Assembly: GCF_006864455.1 (NCBI RefSeq)
Contig: NZ_QHLK01000008.1
Span: 21,271 to 85,270, forward strand
Direction of reading: 5' to 3'
DNA from: Campylobacter sp. MIT 97-5078
GTDB lineage: Bacteria; Campylobacterota; Campylobacteria; Campylobacterales; Campylobacteraceae
Length of the DNA: 64,000 nucleotides
Positions 27,904 to 36,408 of this stretch are shown here, piece by piece (the stretch's first letter is position 1; the number at the start of each line of letters is the position of its first letter). The position numbers and the translations under genes were made by a program. The notes under the pieces are model-generated. The model searched no databases. It saw only the letters and a list, made by a program, of their open reading frames with translations, and was not told the origin of the DNA.

Positions 27904-30303
27904 TTACTCGCTTGTTAGGGATTTGATGAGTTCATCTTTTTTTTGCAATAAGTTTTCGTTTTTTTCAAAATAAAAGCTATTGCGTGTGCGTCCTTTGATT
28001 GTTTGAATTTTAGCTGCACTTAAATTCAAATCAAAACGCTTAAACTCGTGCATTACAAAAGCCATTAAGCCTTGCTGATCTTTGGCATTAAGATTAAGCT
28101 TAACATAGCTTTTTGAATACTCTAAATCAAATTTTAACTCATCTTTTTTAATGCTTGGTTTTTTCAACTCTATCTTGTTTTTATGCACTAAATTTTGCTC
28201 TAAAAGTTGGGTGAGTTTTTGTTTTTGAATATCACTTATGGTATTTGAATGCTCAAATTTAAGATAAATTTTTTCATCAAAAAGCTGAAAAAAGCTCATA
28301 AAGATGAGGTTTAGGCTACTGAGTGTATTTAAAATGCCAGCTATATCAAATTGCTTTAGAGCTATCATTTCTAAGATGAGATTTTTTTCGTTGTTAAGAC
28401 TAAAGCTAAAGTCTTTTTGCTGGGCGATTTTAGCTATCTTAACTATATCTTCAAAGCTATTTTTGATGATGAAAAGGTTTGAAACTATATGCGTGATCTT
28501 ATCTTGCAAAATACTACTTTGATCTAAAAATATCTTACTTCGCTTTAAGGTTTGTTCTTTTTTTACCCTTCTTGCGATCTCATCAAGGTAATTAACATCC
28601 TCAAAGCCAGCCAAAGCATTTGAAAGTAGTTTTTCAAGGCTTCTAAAATAAAAATCATGCGTAATATTTAAAACCCTTGCATTGATAAGAGTTAAAGCAT
28701 GAATCAAACGTAGGGTTTTTTCATTTTCAAGCCTGCTAATGAGAGTAAAGATAATGGTTTCATTATAAATATCTTCTTTTTCGATGATATCTTTCATGGC
28801 ATTAAAATTTTTAAATACCCTCAAGCCAAATTCTACTAAATCAGCATTTAAGCTCAATTTTGCACAATATGATCGATAAATATTTGCCAAAGAAACTTCA
28901 TTTTCAGCCTCAATCGCACTCATCACAACACTTAGCTTTAAGATCATCTTTTCATCAGTATTTAAAGCCTTAAAACATTCAAACTCATCAAAGCTTAACT
29001 CAAGCTCTTTAAGGCAAAGCAAAGCATTTTCATCAAGGCTGTAAGTTCCTTCCTCGCTAAGTAAAAATCGAAATGAAGCTAAGGGCTTAAGCATTATGCT
29101 TAAAAAACAGCTATCAAAGAAAAGTTTGAGTAAAGAAAAGCTGTGTTTGCGATAAAGACTTTGTTTAAAATGCTTGAGAAGCTCTTCAAAATCATCTTTT
29201 TGCACCCTTAAACGTCGCAAACTCATCAAAACACTAATGTCAAATTCAAAAGGCTTATCTTCAAGAGAATTTAAAGCGGCTAAAAACTCGCTTGCATTTT
29301 GAAACTGCACATTTTCATCAAGATAAATTACGCCTTTTTGATCTTGCTTGAATTGCCCGGTTTTACTTAAATTTTCGTTCTTATCAAGCAGGCTTTGAAT
29401 ACATTTTTGCAGATAAAGAATATAAATTCCACTTGTTTGCATTGAACTCATCGCTTTTTGTAGCAATACCTTTTTTGCATCAACACTTTTTTTATCTTTT
29501 TTTTGCATAAGTTTGCTTAAAAAATCAAGCTTTGCAAGCTGAAATTCATCTTCATCTTTTGAATATTGTATATTTAAAGCAGATTTTAAAGAAAGTAAAA
29601 AATCCATAGCTAGCCTCAGCTCGCTTAGTTCATTTTCATCGATAAACTCAAGGGCATAGCTTTGATGGGAGTTTTTAAACAACAAAAGCAAGGAACGAAG
29701 CAAAAGATAATTATCAAGTCCGCCAAAGTCTTTTTTAATATCAAATTCTTGAGCGATGAAAGGAATTTGAGTGTGATTAAGTTGGCTTAAAAGTCTGTTT
29801 GCAAGTTCGATTTTATGTGTTTGTAAGTAAAGCGTGCTTGTTTCTTTTACGGCTTTAAATAAAGTTTTTGATCCACACAAATACCTTAAATTTAGCACAT
29901 CAAGTCCAAGCTTTGCTTTGCTTATAAGTCCATTTAACTCACAAATTTCAGCGTGCATAACAAAGCCAAGGTCATTTAAAGTGGCAATAAAGGCTTTCAT
30001 AATAGGTTTTAAATGATAGGCACGCACATCTTTATACACAAAAAGTAAGGGCAGGGTTTCATAAGCTGCAAGCCTAAAATCTGCATACTGATGATGAGCT
30101 AAGATACACAAAGGCACACTTTCATCATCTGGTAAAAAATCTTCGAAAAAATCCTCAAGTATGATTTTAAAGGCTTTTTTTACAAAATTATCCACTTCTT
30201 TAGAATAATACAGGCTAAAAGAGCCTTGCTTTAAAAAAAGCTTACCATAACTTGTTTTAAAGGCGTTTAAATCATTTTTAAGTTCTTGAAATTTGCTCTG
30301 CAA
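27904..30303 (-). CDS. GlnD-like protein with degenerate nucleotidyltransferase domain
   Basis: Large protein (799 residues) laid out like the PII uridylyltransferase GlnD: an N-terminal nucleotidyltransferase-like region, a helical middle that would correspond to the HD domain, and a C-terminal ACT-like segment (KLNLNAKDQQGLMAFVMHEF). The GlnD signatures are gone. Where GlnD has GGYGR followed by SDIDLL, this protein has LAHHQYADFR followed by ETLPLLFVYKD, so the metal-binding Asp pair is missing, and I find no HD motif. C. jejuni has a similar gene beside glmS, annotated as a nucleotidyltransferase. The start is TTG at 30303 with AGAGG upstream. Activity is doubtful. Confidence 0.65.
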   Translation of the reverse strand: MQSKFQELKNDLNAFKTSYGKLFLKQGSFSLYYSKEVDNFVKKAFKIILEDFFEDFLPDDESVPLCILAHHQYADFRLAAYETLPLLFVYKDVRAYHLKPIMKAFIATLNDLGFVMHAEICELNGLISKAKLGLDVLNLRYLCGSKTLFKAVKETSTLYLQTHKIELANRLLSQLNHTQIPFIAQEFDIKKDFGGLDNYLLLRSLLLLFKNSHQSYALEFIDENELSELRLAMDFLLSLKSALNIQYSKDEDEFQLAKLDFLSKLMQKKDKKSVDAKKVLLQKAMSSMQTSGIYILYLQKCIQSLLDKNENLSKTGQFKQDQKGVIYLDENVQFQNASEFLAALNSLEDKPFEFDISVLMSLRRLRVQKDDFEELLKHFKQSLYRKHSFSLLKLFFDSCFLSIMLKPLASFRFLLSEEGTYSLDENALLCLKELELSFDEFECFKALNTDEKMILKLSVVMSAIEAENEVSLANIYRSYCAKLSLNADLVEFGLRVFKNFNAMKDIIEKEDIYNETIIFTLISRLENEKTLRLIHALTLINARVLNITHDFYFRSLEKLLSNALAGFEDVNYLDEIARRVKKEQTLKRSKIFLDQSSILQDKITHIVSNLFIIKNSFEDIVKIAKIAQQKDFSFSLNNEKNLILEMIALKQFDIAGILNTLSSLNLIFMSFFQLFDEKIYLKFEHSNTISDIQKQKLTQLLEQNLVHKNKIELKKPSIKKDELKFDLEYSKSYVKLNLNAKDQQGLMAFVMHEFKRFDLNLSAAKIQTIKGRTRNSFYFEKNENLLQKKDELIKSLTSE

Positions 30304-30330
30304 ATCTAACCTCTTTTTTTTAATATTTTG

Positions 30331-30336
30331 ATTATA
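30331..30336 (-). promoter_or_regulatory. Probable -10 box for the GlnD-like/glmS/autotransporter operon
   Basis: Minus-strand TATAAT 27 bases before the TTG at 30303, in AT-rich DNA. It may serve the GlnD-like gene, glmS and the autotransporter together, since gaps are 3 and 48 bases. Confidence 0.5.
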
Positions 30337-30390
30337 AAACTTTTTGCAGACCTTATCATAGCGAATTTATCTTTGTATTTTGCTGAGTTA

Positions 30391-30427
30391 AAAAAGCTAA
30401 AGGGCTGATAAACTTCACTCGCCCTTT
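30391..30427 (-). terminator. Rho-independent terminator after accC
   Basis: On the minus strand AAAGGGC pairs with GCCCTTT across a 15-base loop, followed by AGCTTTTTT. It lies 7 bases beyond the accC stop. Confidence 0.75.
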
Positions 30428-30433
30428 CACTTT

Positions 30434-31765
30434 TTAGTGTCTTGCAAGGTAATTTGTGTCAAAGGCATTATTTAAAAAATCTGGATTTTCCATCATTGCA
30501 GAATGAAAATCTCGTGTGGTTTTAATACCAGAAATGATTAATTCATCTAAAGCCACTTTCATCTTTGCAATAGCTCTGTTTCTATCCTCACCCCAAACTA
30601 CGAGCTTTCCTATCATAGAATCATAATAAGGAGGCACGCTATACCCTTGATAGCAATGACTTTCCATCCTTACATTGCGTCCAGCTGGCGGGACATATTT
30701 AGTGATTTTGCCCGGACTTGGCACAAAACTTTTTGGATCTTCGGCTGTAATACGGCATTCTATGCTATGCCCTCTTAGCTTGATAGCTTCTTGAGCTGGT
30801 AAAGCATATCCTTCGGCAACTTTTATCATTTGCTCGATAATATCAACCCCACTTATCATCTCACTTACGCAGTGTTCAACCTGCAAACGCGTATTCATCT
30901 CGATAAAATAAAAATCTAAATTTTTATCCACTAAAAACTCAAAGGTTCCAGCTCCTTCATAACCTATAGCCTTAGCTGCTTTTATAGCCGTATCTAAGAG
31001 CTTTGATCTTACTTTTTCATTGAGTAAAATTGCAGGGCTTTCTTCAATGAGTTTTTGATGGCGCCTTTGCATGGAACAATCTCTTTCACCGATATGAATG
31101 ACATTACCAAAACTATCGCCTATGATTTGCACTTCTATATGACGTGGATTTTGAATGTATTTTTCCATATACATAGTGCCATCGCCAAAGGCTGTCATGG
31201 CTTCACTTTCTGCTGACCAAAAGGCTTTTTCTATATCAGCTTCTTTTTCTACCACACGCATACCGCGTCCGCCCCCGCCAGCTGCGGCTTTTAAAATGAT
31301 AGGATAGCCTATTTCTTTAGCCAGCTTTTTGGCTACTTCAACACCTTTTAAAGCCCCATCACTTCCGGGAATTACAGGCACTCCAGCTCTTTGCATCATT
31401 TGTTTTGCTTTACTTTTATCAGACATTAAAACCATAGCTTCTACTGAAGGGCCGATAAACTTAATGTTATGCTTAGCACAAATTTCAACAAAATTTTGAT
31501 TTTCGCTTAAAAAACCATAGCCCGGAAAAATCGCGTCAGCTTCAGAAATTTCAGCCGCTGAAATGATATTTGGTATATTTAAATAGCTCTCTGTGCTTCT
31601 TGCATCACCTATGCAGATATTTGCATCAGCATAACGCAAATAAAGGGCGTCTTTATCAGCTTTTGAATACACACAAATCGCCTTTTTTCCCATTTCTTTG
31701 ATAGTTCTTAAAGCTCTGAGTGCTATTTCGCCACGATTTGCGATTAAAACGCTTTTGATTTCCAT
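30434..31765 (-). CDS. accC: Biotin carboxylase subunit of acetyl-CoA carboxylase
   Basis: ATP-grasp enzyme that carboxylates biotin on AccB, first step of malonyl-CoA formation. IANRGEIALRALRTIKEMG (N-terminal), AAAGGGGRGMRVV (ATP loop), CSMQRRHQKLIEESPA, IEMNTRLQVEHCVSE (catalytic Glu and Arg) and GHSIECRITAEDP are diagnostic. 443 residues, full length. The ATG shares one base with the accB stop. Ends at a terminator. Confidence 0.97.
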   Translation of the reverse strand: MEIKSVLIANRGEIALRALRTIKEMGKKAICVYSKADKDALYLRYADANICIGDARSTESYLNIPNIISAAEISEADAIFPGYGFLSENQNFVEICAKHNIKFIGPSVEAMVLMSDKSKAKQMMQRAGVPVIPGSDGALKGVEVAKKLAKEIGYPIILKAAAGGGGRGMRVVEKEADIEKAFWSAESEAMTAFGDGTMYMEKYIQNPRHIEVQIIGDSFGNVIHIGERDCSMQRRHQKLIEESPAILLNEKVRSKLLDTAIKAAKAIGYEGAGTFEFLVDKNLDFYFIEMNTRLQVEHCVSEMISGVDIIEQMIKVAEGYALPAQEAIKLRGHSIECRITAEDPKSFVPSPGKITKYVPPAGRNVRMESHCYQGYSVPPYYDSMIGKLVVWGEDRNRAIAKMKVALDELIISGIKTTRDFHSAMMENPDFLNNAFDTNYLARH

Positions 31766-32217
31766 TAATTTTTCTCCACAACAAATAAAGGCATATCAAA
31801 CTCAACAGGCTGTCCATCAGCGACTAAAACCTCAACTATTCTACAATCATATTCAGCTTGAATTTCATTCATAATCTTCATTGCCTCGATAATGCCTATA
31901 GTATCGCCCTTTTTAACACTTGAACCAACTTTAACAAAGCTTGCTGCACCTGGACTTGGAGCCTGATAGAAAGTGCCTACCATTGGGCTGTTTAGGGTTG
32001 GTTGGTTGTGTTTTTTACTTGGAGAAGCTTCATTGACAACATTAACATTTATAGGTTGTGGGGTTACAGTTTGTGGAGGACATGCAAGAGCCGGAGCTGG
32101 CTCGCAAAGCTCTCTTTCAAGCTCGATCTCAAAGCCATCTTGTTCTTTGATCTTGATCTTGCTAATATTAGCTTCTGCAAATAAAGCCATTAATTCTTTA
32201 ATTTCTTCTTTAGTCAT
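31765..32217 (-). CDS. accB: Biotin carboxyl carrier protein
   Basis: Carries biotin between AccC and the carboxyltransferase. The biotin lysine lies in EAMKIMNEI (Lys114 of 150). A Pro/Ala-rich linker (PAPALACPPQTVTPQP) separates a helical N-terminus from the lipoyl-type domain that begins SPMVGTFYQAPSPGA. I chose the ATG at 32217 because AGGAG lies 6 bases upstream; a TTG seven codons earlier would start before that site. Confidence 0.96.
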   Translation of the reverse strand: MTKEEIKELMALFAEANISKIKIKEQDGFEIELERELCEPAPALACPPQTVTPQPINVNVVNEASPSKKHNQPTLNSPMVGTFYQAPSPGAASFVKVGSSVKKGDTIGIIEAMKIMNEIQAEYDCRIVEVLVADGQPVEFDMPLFVVEKN

Positions 32218-32253
32218 AAAATCTCCTAATTTTGTCAAAAACTTAAATCCTAA

Positions 32254-32259
32254 ATTATA
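32254..32259 (-). promoter_or_regulatory. Probable -10 box for accBC
   Basis: Minus-strand TATAAT preceded by TGGG, 36 bases before the accB ATG. Confidence 0.55.
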
Positions 32260-32333
32260 CCCAAAGATTTAAAATTTTGGAATTAAAAATGAGATTTTAT
32301 TATGAAAGTAATTAAAATTTGATAAATTTCAAG

Positions 32334-32339
32334 TATAAT
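32334..32339 (+). promoter_or_regulatory. Probable -10 box for dcd
   Basis: TATAAT 24 bases before the dcd ATG, which has AGAGG at 32352-32356. With the accBC promoter it makes a divergent promoter region of about 145 bases. Confidence 0.6.
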
Positions 32340-32363
32340 TTCAAATTAAAACAGAGGTAAAAT

Positions 32364-32924
32364 ATGGGCTTAAAAGCAGATAATTGGATACGAAAAATGG
32401 CATTAGAGCATAAAATGATAGAACCATTTTGTGAAGCAAATATAGGCAAAGATGTGGTGAGTTATGGGCTTTCAAGCTATGGCTATGACATACGCGTAGG
32501 TAGGGAGTTTAAAATCTTTACTAATGTCAATTCAACCGTAGTTGATCCAAAAAATTTCCTTGAAGCTAATGTAGTTGATTTTGAAGGCGATGTGTGTATA
32601 GTTCCAGCAAATTCCTTTGCTCTAGCAAGGACTTTGGAGTATTTTAAAATGCCTGATAATGTTTTAGCCATTTGTCTTGGCAAAAGCACTTATGCAAGGT
32701 GCGGTATAATTGTCAATGTAACGCCTTTTGAGCCGAGTTTTGAAGGGCATATCACCATAGAAATTTCAAATACCACGCCCTTACCAGCTAAAATTTATGC
32801 AAATGAAGGCATAGCCCAGGTATTATTTTTAGAAGGTGATGAGAAATGCGATACAACTTATGCAGATAAAAAAGGTAAGTATCAAAACCAAAAAGGCATA
32901 ACTTTGCCAAGAATTTTAAAATAA
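32364..32924 (+). CDS. dcd: dCTP deaminase
   Basis: Deaminates dCTP to dUTP in dTTP synthesis. Trimeric dUTPase-fold protein, 186 residues, with [47 protein letters not shown] (catalytic Ser-Arg segment) and [19 protein letters not shown] with the catalytic Glu. In C. jejuni, as I recall, accC-accB-dcd is followed by the pse flagellin-glycosylation genes; here the next gene is the pseG-like one. Confidence 0.97.
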   Translation: MGLKADNWIRKMALEHKMIEPFCEANIGKDVVSYGLSSYGYDIRVGREFKIFTNVNSTVVDPKNFLEANVVDFEGDVCIVPANSFALARTLEYFKMPDNVLAICLGKSTYARCGIIVNVTPFEPSFEGHITIEISNTTPLPAKIYANEGIAQVLFLEGDEKCDTTYADKKGKYQNQKGITLPRILK

Positions 32925-33004
32925 ATTTTGAAAAGCTTTAGGCTTAAACCACGACAAAAATAAGAATTTTTCAACGTATTTATGATATAAAGTAAGGGAA
33001 AACA

Positions 33005-33859
33005 ATGAAAGTGCTTTTTCGTGCCGATAGTTCTTCTAAGATAGGACACGAGTATATTAGAAGGGATTTGCTTTTAGCTTTAAGGCAATACTATGAAGAC
33101 GAGGTAAGCTTTGCTTGTCTTGAACTTGAAGGCAATATCATAGAAAACATTCCTTATGAGGTATTTTTGCTTGATAGTAGTGCTATTAGCGAGCTGATTG
33201 ATCTTATACTTGATGAGGGTTTTGAGCTTTTAATCATCGATCATTATCAAATAAACGCAAAAGATGAAAAACTTATCAAAGAAGCTACTGGAGTTGAAAT
33301 TCTAAGCTTTGATGATGAGTTAAAGCCTCATTATTGCGATATCTTACTTAATGTCAATCCTTACGCGAAAGCCGAACTTTACAAAAATCTTGTGCCAAGT
33401 TTTTGCGAGCTAAGATGTGGCTTTGCCTATGCTTTAATAAGAGATGAATTCTATGAAGAAGCCAAAATTACAAGAAAAAAAATCCATGATATTTTTATCT
33501 GTTTAGATAGCACAGATAGTGCAAATTTAAGTGCTAAAATCGCTCTTGACCTGCCTTCAAGCCTTAGCATTATCATCGCCACAAGCTCAAAAAATAAAAA
33601 CCTCAAAGCTCTTACTCAAATTTGCAAAAATCACAAAAATATCACTTTGGCTGTGGATTTAAAAGATTTTGCAAAAACGATGAATGAAAGCAAAAAGCTC
33701 ATCATTCAAGCAAGTAGCTTAGTCAATGAAGCTTTGATCTTAAAAGCCAAATTTAAAGCCATTTGCACGCACAAAAATCAAGAAAAAATCGCCTTTTGGC
33801 TTAAAGATAATGGCAAGGAAGTTGAGTTTTATGACAAAGCTGGCGAACGTTATGCTTAA
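33005..33859 (+). CDS. pseG: PseG-like UDP-sugar hydrolase with altered active site
   Basis: Matches C. jejuni PseG (hydrolase releasing UDP in pseudaminic acid synthesis) over most of its length: [76 protein letters not shown]. Two key sites differ. The N-terminal GFGH loop with the catalytic His17 reads GHEY (Tyr at 17), and the nucleotide-binding MGGTD reads LDSTD. A few extra residues extend the C-terminus. The reading frame is open and GGGAA lies before the ATG. With pseH destroyed downstream and pseB/C/F/I not nearby, it is probably a non-functional relic kept open by chance or a repurposed protein. Confidence 0.85.
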   Translation: MKVLFRADSSSKIGHEYIRRDLLLALRQYYEDEVSFACLELEGNIIENIPYEVFLLDSSAISELIDLILDEGFELLIIDHYQINAKDEKLIKEATGVEILSFDDELKPHYCDILLNVNPYAKAELYKNLVPSFCELRCGFAYALIRDEFYEEAKITRKKIHDIFICLDSTDSANLSAKIALDLPSSLSIIIATSSKNKNLKALTQICKNHKNITLAVDLKDFAKTMNESKKLIIQASSLVNEALILKAKFKAICTHKNQEKIAFWLKDNGKEVEFYDKAGERYA

Positions 33860-34241
33860 AGACTTTACTAAGCTCGATCAAAATGAGCTTAGTAATGATA
33901 TAAGAATAAATGTTTTCTCCAAAAACAAAAAAATGTAAGCTTGAAAGAATATTTAAACTTCATTGAAAACTCAAAAACGATAAGACTAAAAAATGCTTCT
34001 TAGTCTTTGAAAGCTTAAAAGCTAGAGGTGTGATTGATTTTGTAAAAATCAATGAAAAGGCTTGTGAATTGAGCTTATACCAAAACCCAAATTTAATTTA
34101 AAAGGATATATGAAGCTTATGCTAGAATACGCCTTTAACACCTTAAAAGTGCAAAACCTTAAAATAAGGGCTTTTAAAGGAGATAAATTTGTATTTAAGT
34201 TAATGAAAGTTTTCACAATCAAACTTTTACCAAAAATTTAA
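33852..34241 (+). pseudogene. pseH: Remains of pseH (UDP-sugar N-acetyltransferase)
   Basis: Fragments in shifting frames match C. jejuni PseH in order. [14 protein letters not shown] starts at 33852, overlapping the pseG end, and stops at 33936-33938. LKEYLNFIENSK lies in a second frame, KCFLVFES...GVIDFVKINEKACELSLY in a third. A tandem ATTTA duplication (34091-34100) then breaks the frame; YMKLMLEYAFNTLKVQNLK and the rest run to a TAA at 34239-34241. The N-terminal section is shortened by about 30 codons. A perfect 9-base inverted repeat lies at 33867-33893. PseH acetylates the 4-amino sugar before PseG acts, so this loss breaks the pathway here. Confidence 0.88.
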
Positions 34242-34332
34242 AAAAATAGAAAACAAAGCTAGAAAGCTAATATAAAAAGCGGATTAAAAGCAAAAAGCAT
34301 TTTAAAACGGCTTTTCCTCACTTTTAAAACAA

Positions 34333-34365
34333 AAATTCAAAGAAGCCAAAAACTTCTTTGAATTT
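34333..34365 (-). terminator. Strong terminator after the nitroreductase gene
   Basis: Perfect 13-base inverted repeat (AAATTCAAAGAAG with its complement) around a 7-base loop. On the minus strand it is followed by TTGTTTT, so it ends the nitroreductase transcript; it may also stop readthrough from the pse side. Confidence 0.75.
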
Positions 34366-34375
34366 CAAGTTTTAC

Positions 34376-35053
34376 TTAAATAAACTGCACGACAGCCTCA
34401 AAATCTTGTCTTGTTTTCGCTCGTTTTGGAGGATTTGCTCTGTAACCTAAAGCAAGGCAGACAGCTACCCCAAAATGCGTGCTATCAATGAGTTTTTCAT
34501 CAGCTAAAAGCTTTTCAACACCTTCTTGATCAAAACCTTCTATAGCAAGGCTATCAAGCCCAAGTAAAGCTGCTGCACTCATTACATTAGCAAGGGCTAT
34601 GTAGCATTGTTTGCATGCCCAGTCAAACACCGCTTTTTCATTACCAAAGATACGAAAATTATCCTTTTGAAAATTTGTATAAAATTCGCTTTTAATTTTT
34701 TGAATTTTATCAGGTAATTTTTGCACATCTTGCATCATATGCCTAACATGCTCGCCCCCTGGTTTCATATCAATATTTTTTCGTGCTAAGATAATGATAA
34801 AATCACTTGCATTTTTTAAGGCATCAACCCCACCCCAAACTATAGGTTCAAGCCTTTCTCTTAAAGCTTTATCTTTAACAACAAGAAATTTCCAAGGCTC
34901 AAAGCCAAAAGAACTCGGACTTAAACGAGCCACCTCTAAAAGAGTATTTAAATCTTTTTCACTGAGTTTTTTTGTGCCATCAAAGCCATTGCTATTGCAT
35001 GCATGGCGAAAATTTGAAAACTCAATGATCTTTTCATTATCTAAAAAACGCAT
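34376..35053 (-). CDS. NAD(P)H-dependent nitroreductase family flavoprotein
   Basis: FMN enzyme of the NfsB/YfkO type, 225 residues. RLSPSSFGFEPWKFLVVKD carries the FMN-binding Ser cluster and ALGYRANPPKRAKTRQDF the C-terminal FMN-contacting Gly/Arg segment; GLDSLAIEGFD is the typical dimer helix. It probably reduces quinones or nitroaromatics; the physiological substrate is unknown. It is not closely alike to RdxA in the central part, so I give no symbol. An extended -10 lies upstream, and a divergent HxlR-type regulator remnant suggests past local control by reactive electrophiles. Confidence 0.9.
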   Translation of the reverse strand: MRFLDNEKIIEFSNFRHACNSNGFDGTKKLSEKDLNTLLEVARLSPSSFGFEPWKFLVVKDKALRERLEPIVWGGVDALKNASDFIIILARKNIDMKPGGEHVRHMMQDVQKLPDKIQKIKSEFYTNFQKDNFRIFGNEKAVFDWACKQCYIALANVMSAAALLGLDSLAIEGFDQEGVEKLLADEKLIDSTHFGVAVCLALGYRANPPKRAKTRQDFEAVVQFI

Positions 35054-35091
35054 TATTTCTCCTTTGTGAAACTAAATATTTTAGAACTTTA

Positions 35092-35097
35092 ATTATA
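35092..35097 (-). promoter_or_regulatory. Probable extended -10 box for the nitroreductase gene
   Basis: Minus-strand TGTTATAAT (TATAAT at 35092-35097), 39 bases before the ATG. An HxlR operator might lie in the 185-base divergent region, but I see no clear dyad. Confidence 0.5.
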
Positions 35098-35238
35098 ACA
35101 AGCAAAGACATAAAAAACAAGAACGCACAAAAAAGATACACAAGAATATAAATTTTATTTAGGTATAAAATTTATTCTTATTAAAGGCTTGTTTTAAGGA
35201 ACTTATGCTAGAATAAAATCTTTTCAAAAAGGCTAAAA

Positions 35239-35501
35239 ATGACAAAGAAAATCATGAAAAATACAGAGTTATTATGCGATACTTTACCTGCCCCGTTGAG
35301 ATAACTTTAAGCTTAATCAGTGCAAAATACAAAGCCGTGATACTTTTCTATCTTTTTGGAGGAAAAAAGCGTTTTAATGAGCTTAAACATTTAATGCCAA
35401 GTGTTACGCGTAGAACTTTAACCTTACTTGGCTTATCACTTAAACCTATCATTGAGGCGATGCGAATTTGGAGTGTAGATTATAGAGGAAAAAATGAGTA
35501 A
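35239..35501 (+). pseudogene. Broken HxlR-family transcriptional regulator
   Basis: An ATG at 35239 (or 35254) starts MKNTELLCD, then the frame is lost near 35277; the next frame continues YFTCPVEITLSLISAKYKAVILFYLF, the conserved CP..... helix of HxlR proteins. RFNELKHLMPSVTRRTLT is the recognition region. About 30 residues, the wing and the strand before it, are then missing, and the sequence jumps to LGLSLKPIIEAMRIW. So there is one frameshift and one in-frame deletion. An ATG at 35274 could still make a 75-residue piece, probably not a working DNA-binding protein. It lies divergent from the nitroreductase, its likely former target. Confidence 0.8.
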
Positions 35502-36408
35502 AAATATAGTATTTATGGGAACTCCAGAGTATGCAGCAAAGATTTTACAAGGGCTTATTCAAAACAGCTTTAATGTATTAGCTGTCATTACCCAGCAAGA
35601 TAAGGCTGTGGGTAGAAAGCAAATTCTTGTTCAAAGTGCAGTAAAAACATTTGCTTTAAAGCATAATCTAAAGGTTTTAACTCCAAAAAGTCTTAAAGAT
35701 GAAGTTTTTCAAGAAGAATTAAAATGCTTAGATATTGATTTTATCATCGTGGCTGCATATGGAAAAATCTTACCAAAAAGCATTTTAGAACTTGCACCTT
35801 GCATCAATTTACACGCCTCGCTTTTACCAAAATACCGCGGGGCAAGCCCTATACAAAGTGCGATTTTAAACGCCGATGAAAAAAGCGGAGTTTGCACTAT
35901 GCTTATGGATGAAGGGCTTGATACAGGTGCTATCTTGCAAAGCCTTGAGTGTGATATTAAGGATAAAAATGCCTTGCTTGTTTTTGAAGAATTGGGCAAA
36001 TTAGCCACAAAGCTTTGCGTAAAAACCTTAAATGAATTTCAAAGCCTTCGCCCACAAATTCAAGATGAAAGCAAGGCTAGCTTTTGCACGAAAATCAAAA
36101 AAGAAAATGGACTTATTGACATAAAAGAGCAAAAAGCAAGGGATATTTATCAAAAATATCTTGCCTTTTATAACTGGCCTCAAATTTTTTTAAACAATGG
36201 CTTAAAGTTCATTGAAATAGAGCTTGTTAATGAAGATGAAAAACATCAAGCAGCTCAAATTTTAAGCCTAGAAAAAGATGCTTTTTTATTAGCGTGCAAA
36301 AATGGAGTTTTAAGGATAAAAAAACTTCAAGAAGCTGGTAAAAAAGTGCTTGATGCAAGAACTTATCTGAATGGAAAAAGGTTAAAAAGTGGAGATTATT
36401 TGTATTGA
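35494..36408 (+). CDS. fmt: Methionyl-tRNA formyltransferase
   Basis: Formylates initiator Met-tRNA. The formyl-transferase core shows VFMGTPEYAAKILQ, INLHASLLPKYRGASPIQ (catalytic Asn/His and substrate loop) and TMLMDEGLDTGAIL (catalytic Asp); the C-terminal OB-like domain runs from about 205. 304 residues. AGAGGA precedes the ATG, which overlaps the end of the broken regulator by 8 bases. First gene of a plus-strand block continuing to birA, parA and parB. Confidence 0.96.
   Translation: MSKNIVFMGTPEYAAKILQGLIQNSFNVLAVITQQDKAVGRKQILVQSAVKTFALKHNLKVLTPKSLKDEVFQEELKCLDIDFIIVAAYGKILPKSILELAPCINLHASLLPKYRGASPIQSAILNADEKSGVCTMLMDEGLDTGAILQSLECDIKDKNALLVFEELGKLATKLCVKTLNEFQSLRPQIQDESKASFCTKIKKENGLIDIKEQKARDIYQKYLAFYNWPQIFLNNGLKFIEIELVNEDEKHQAAQILSLEKDAFLLACKNGVLRIKKLQEAGKKVLDARTYLNGKRLKSGDYLY

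Noticed and set aside
34333..34365. Long perfect inverted repeat as a mobile-element end or small RNA
   Set aside because: Position directly after the nitroreductase stop with a T-rich tail makes a terminator the simplest reading.
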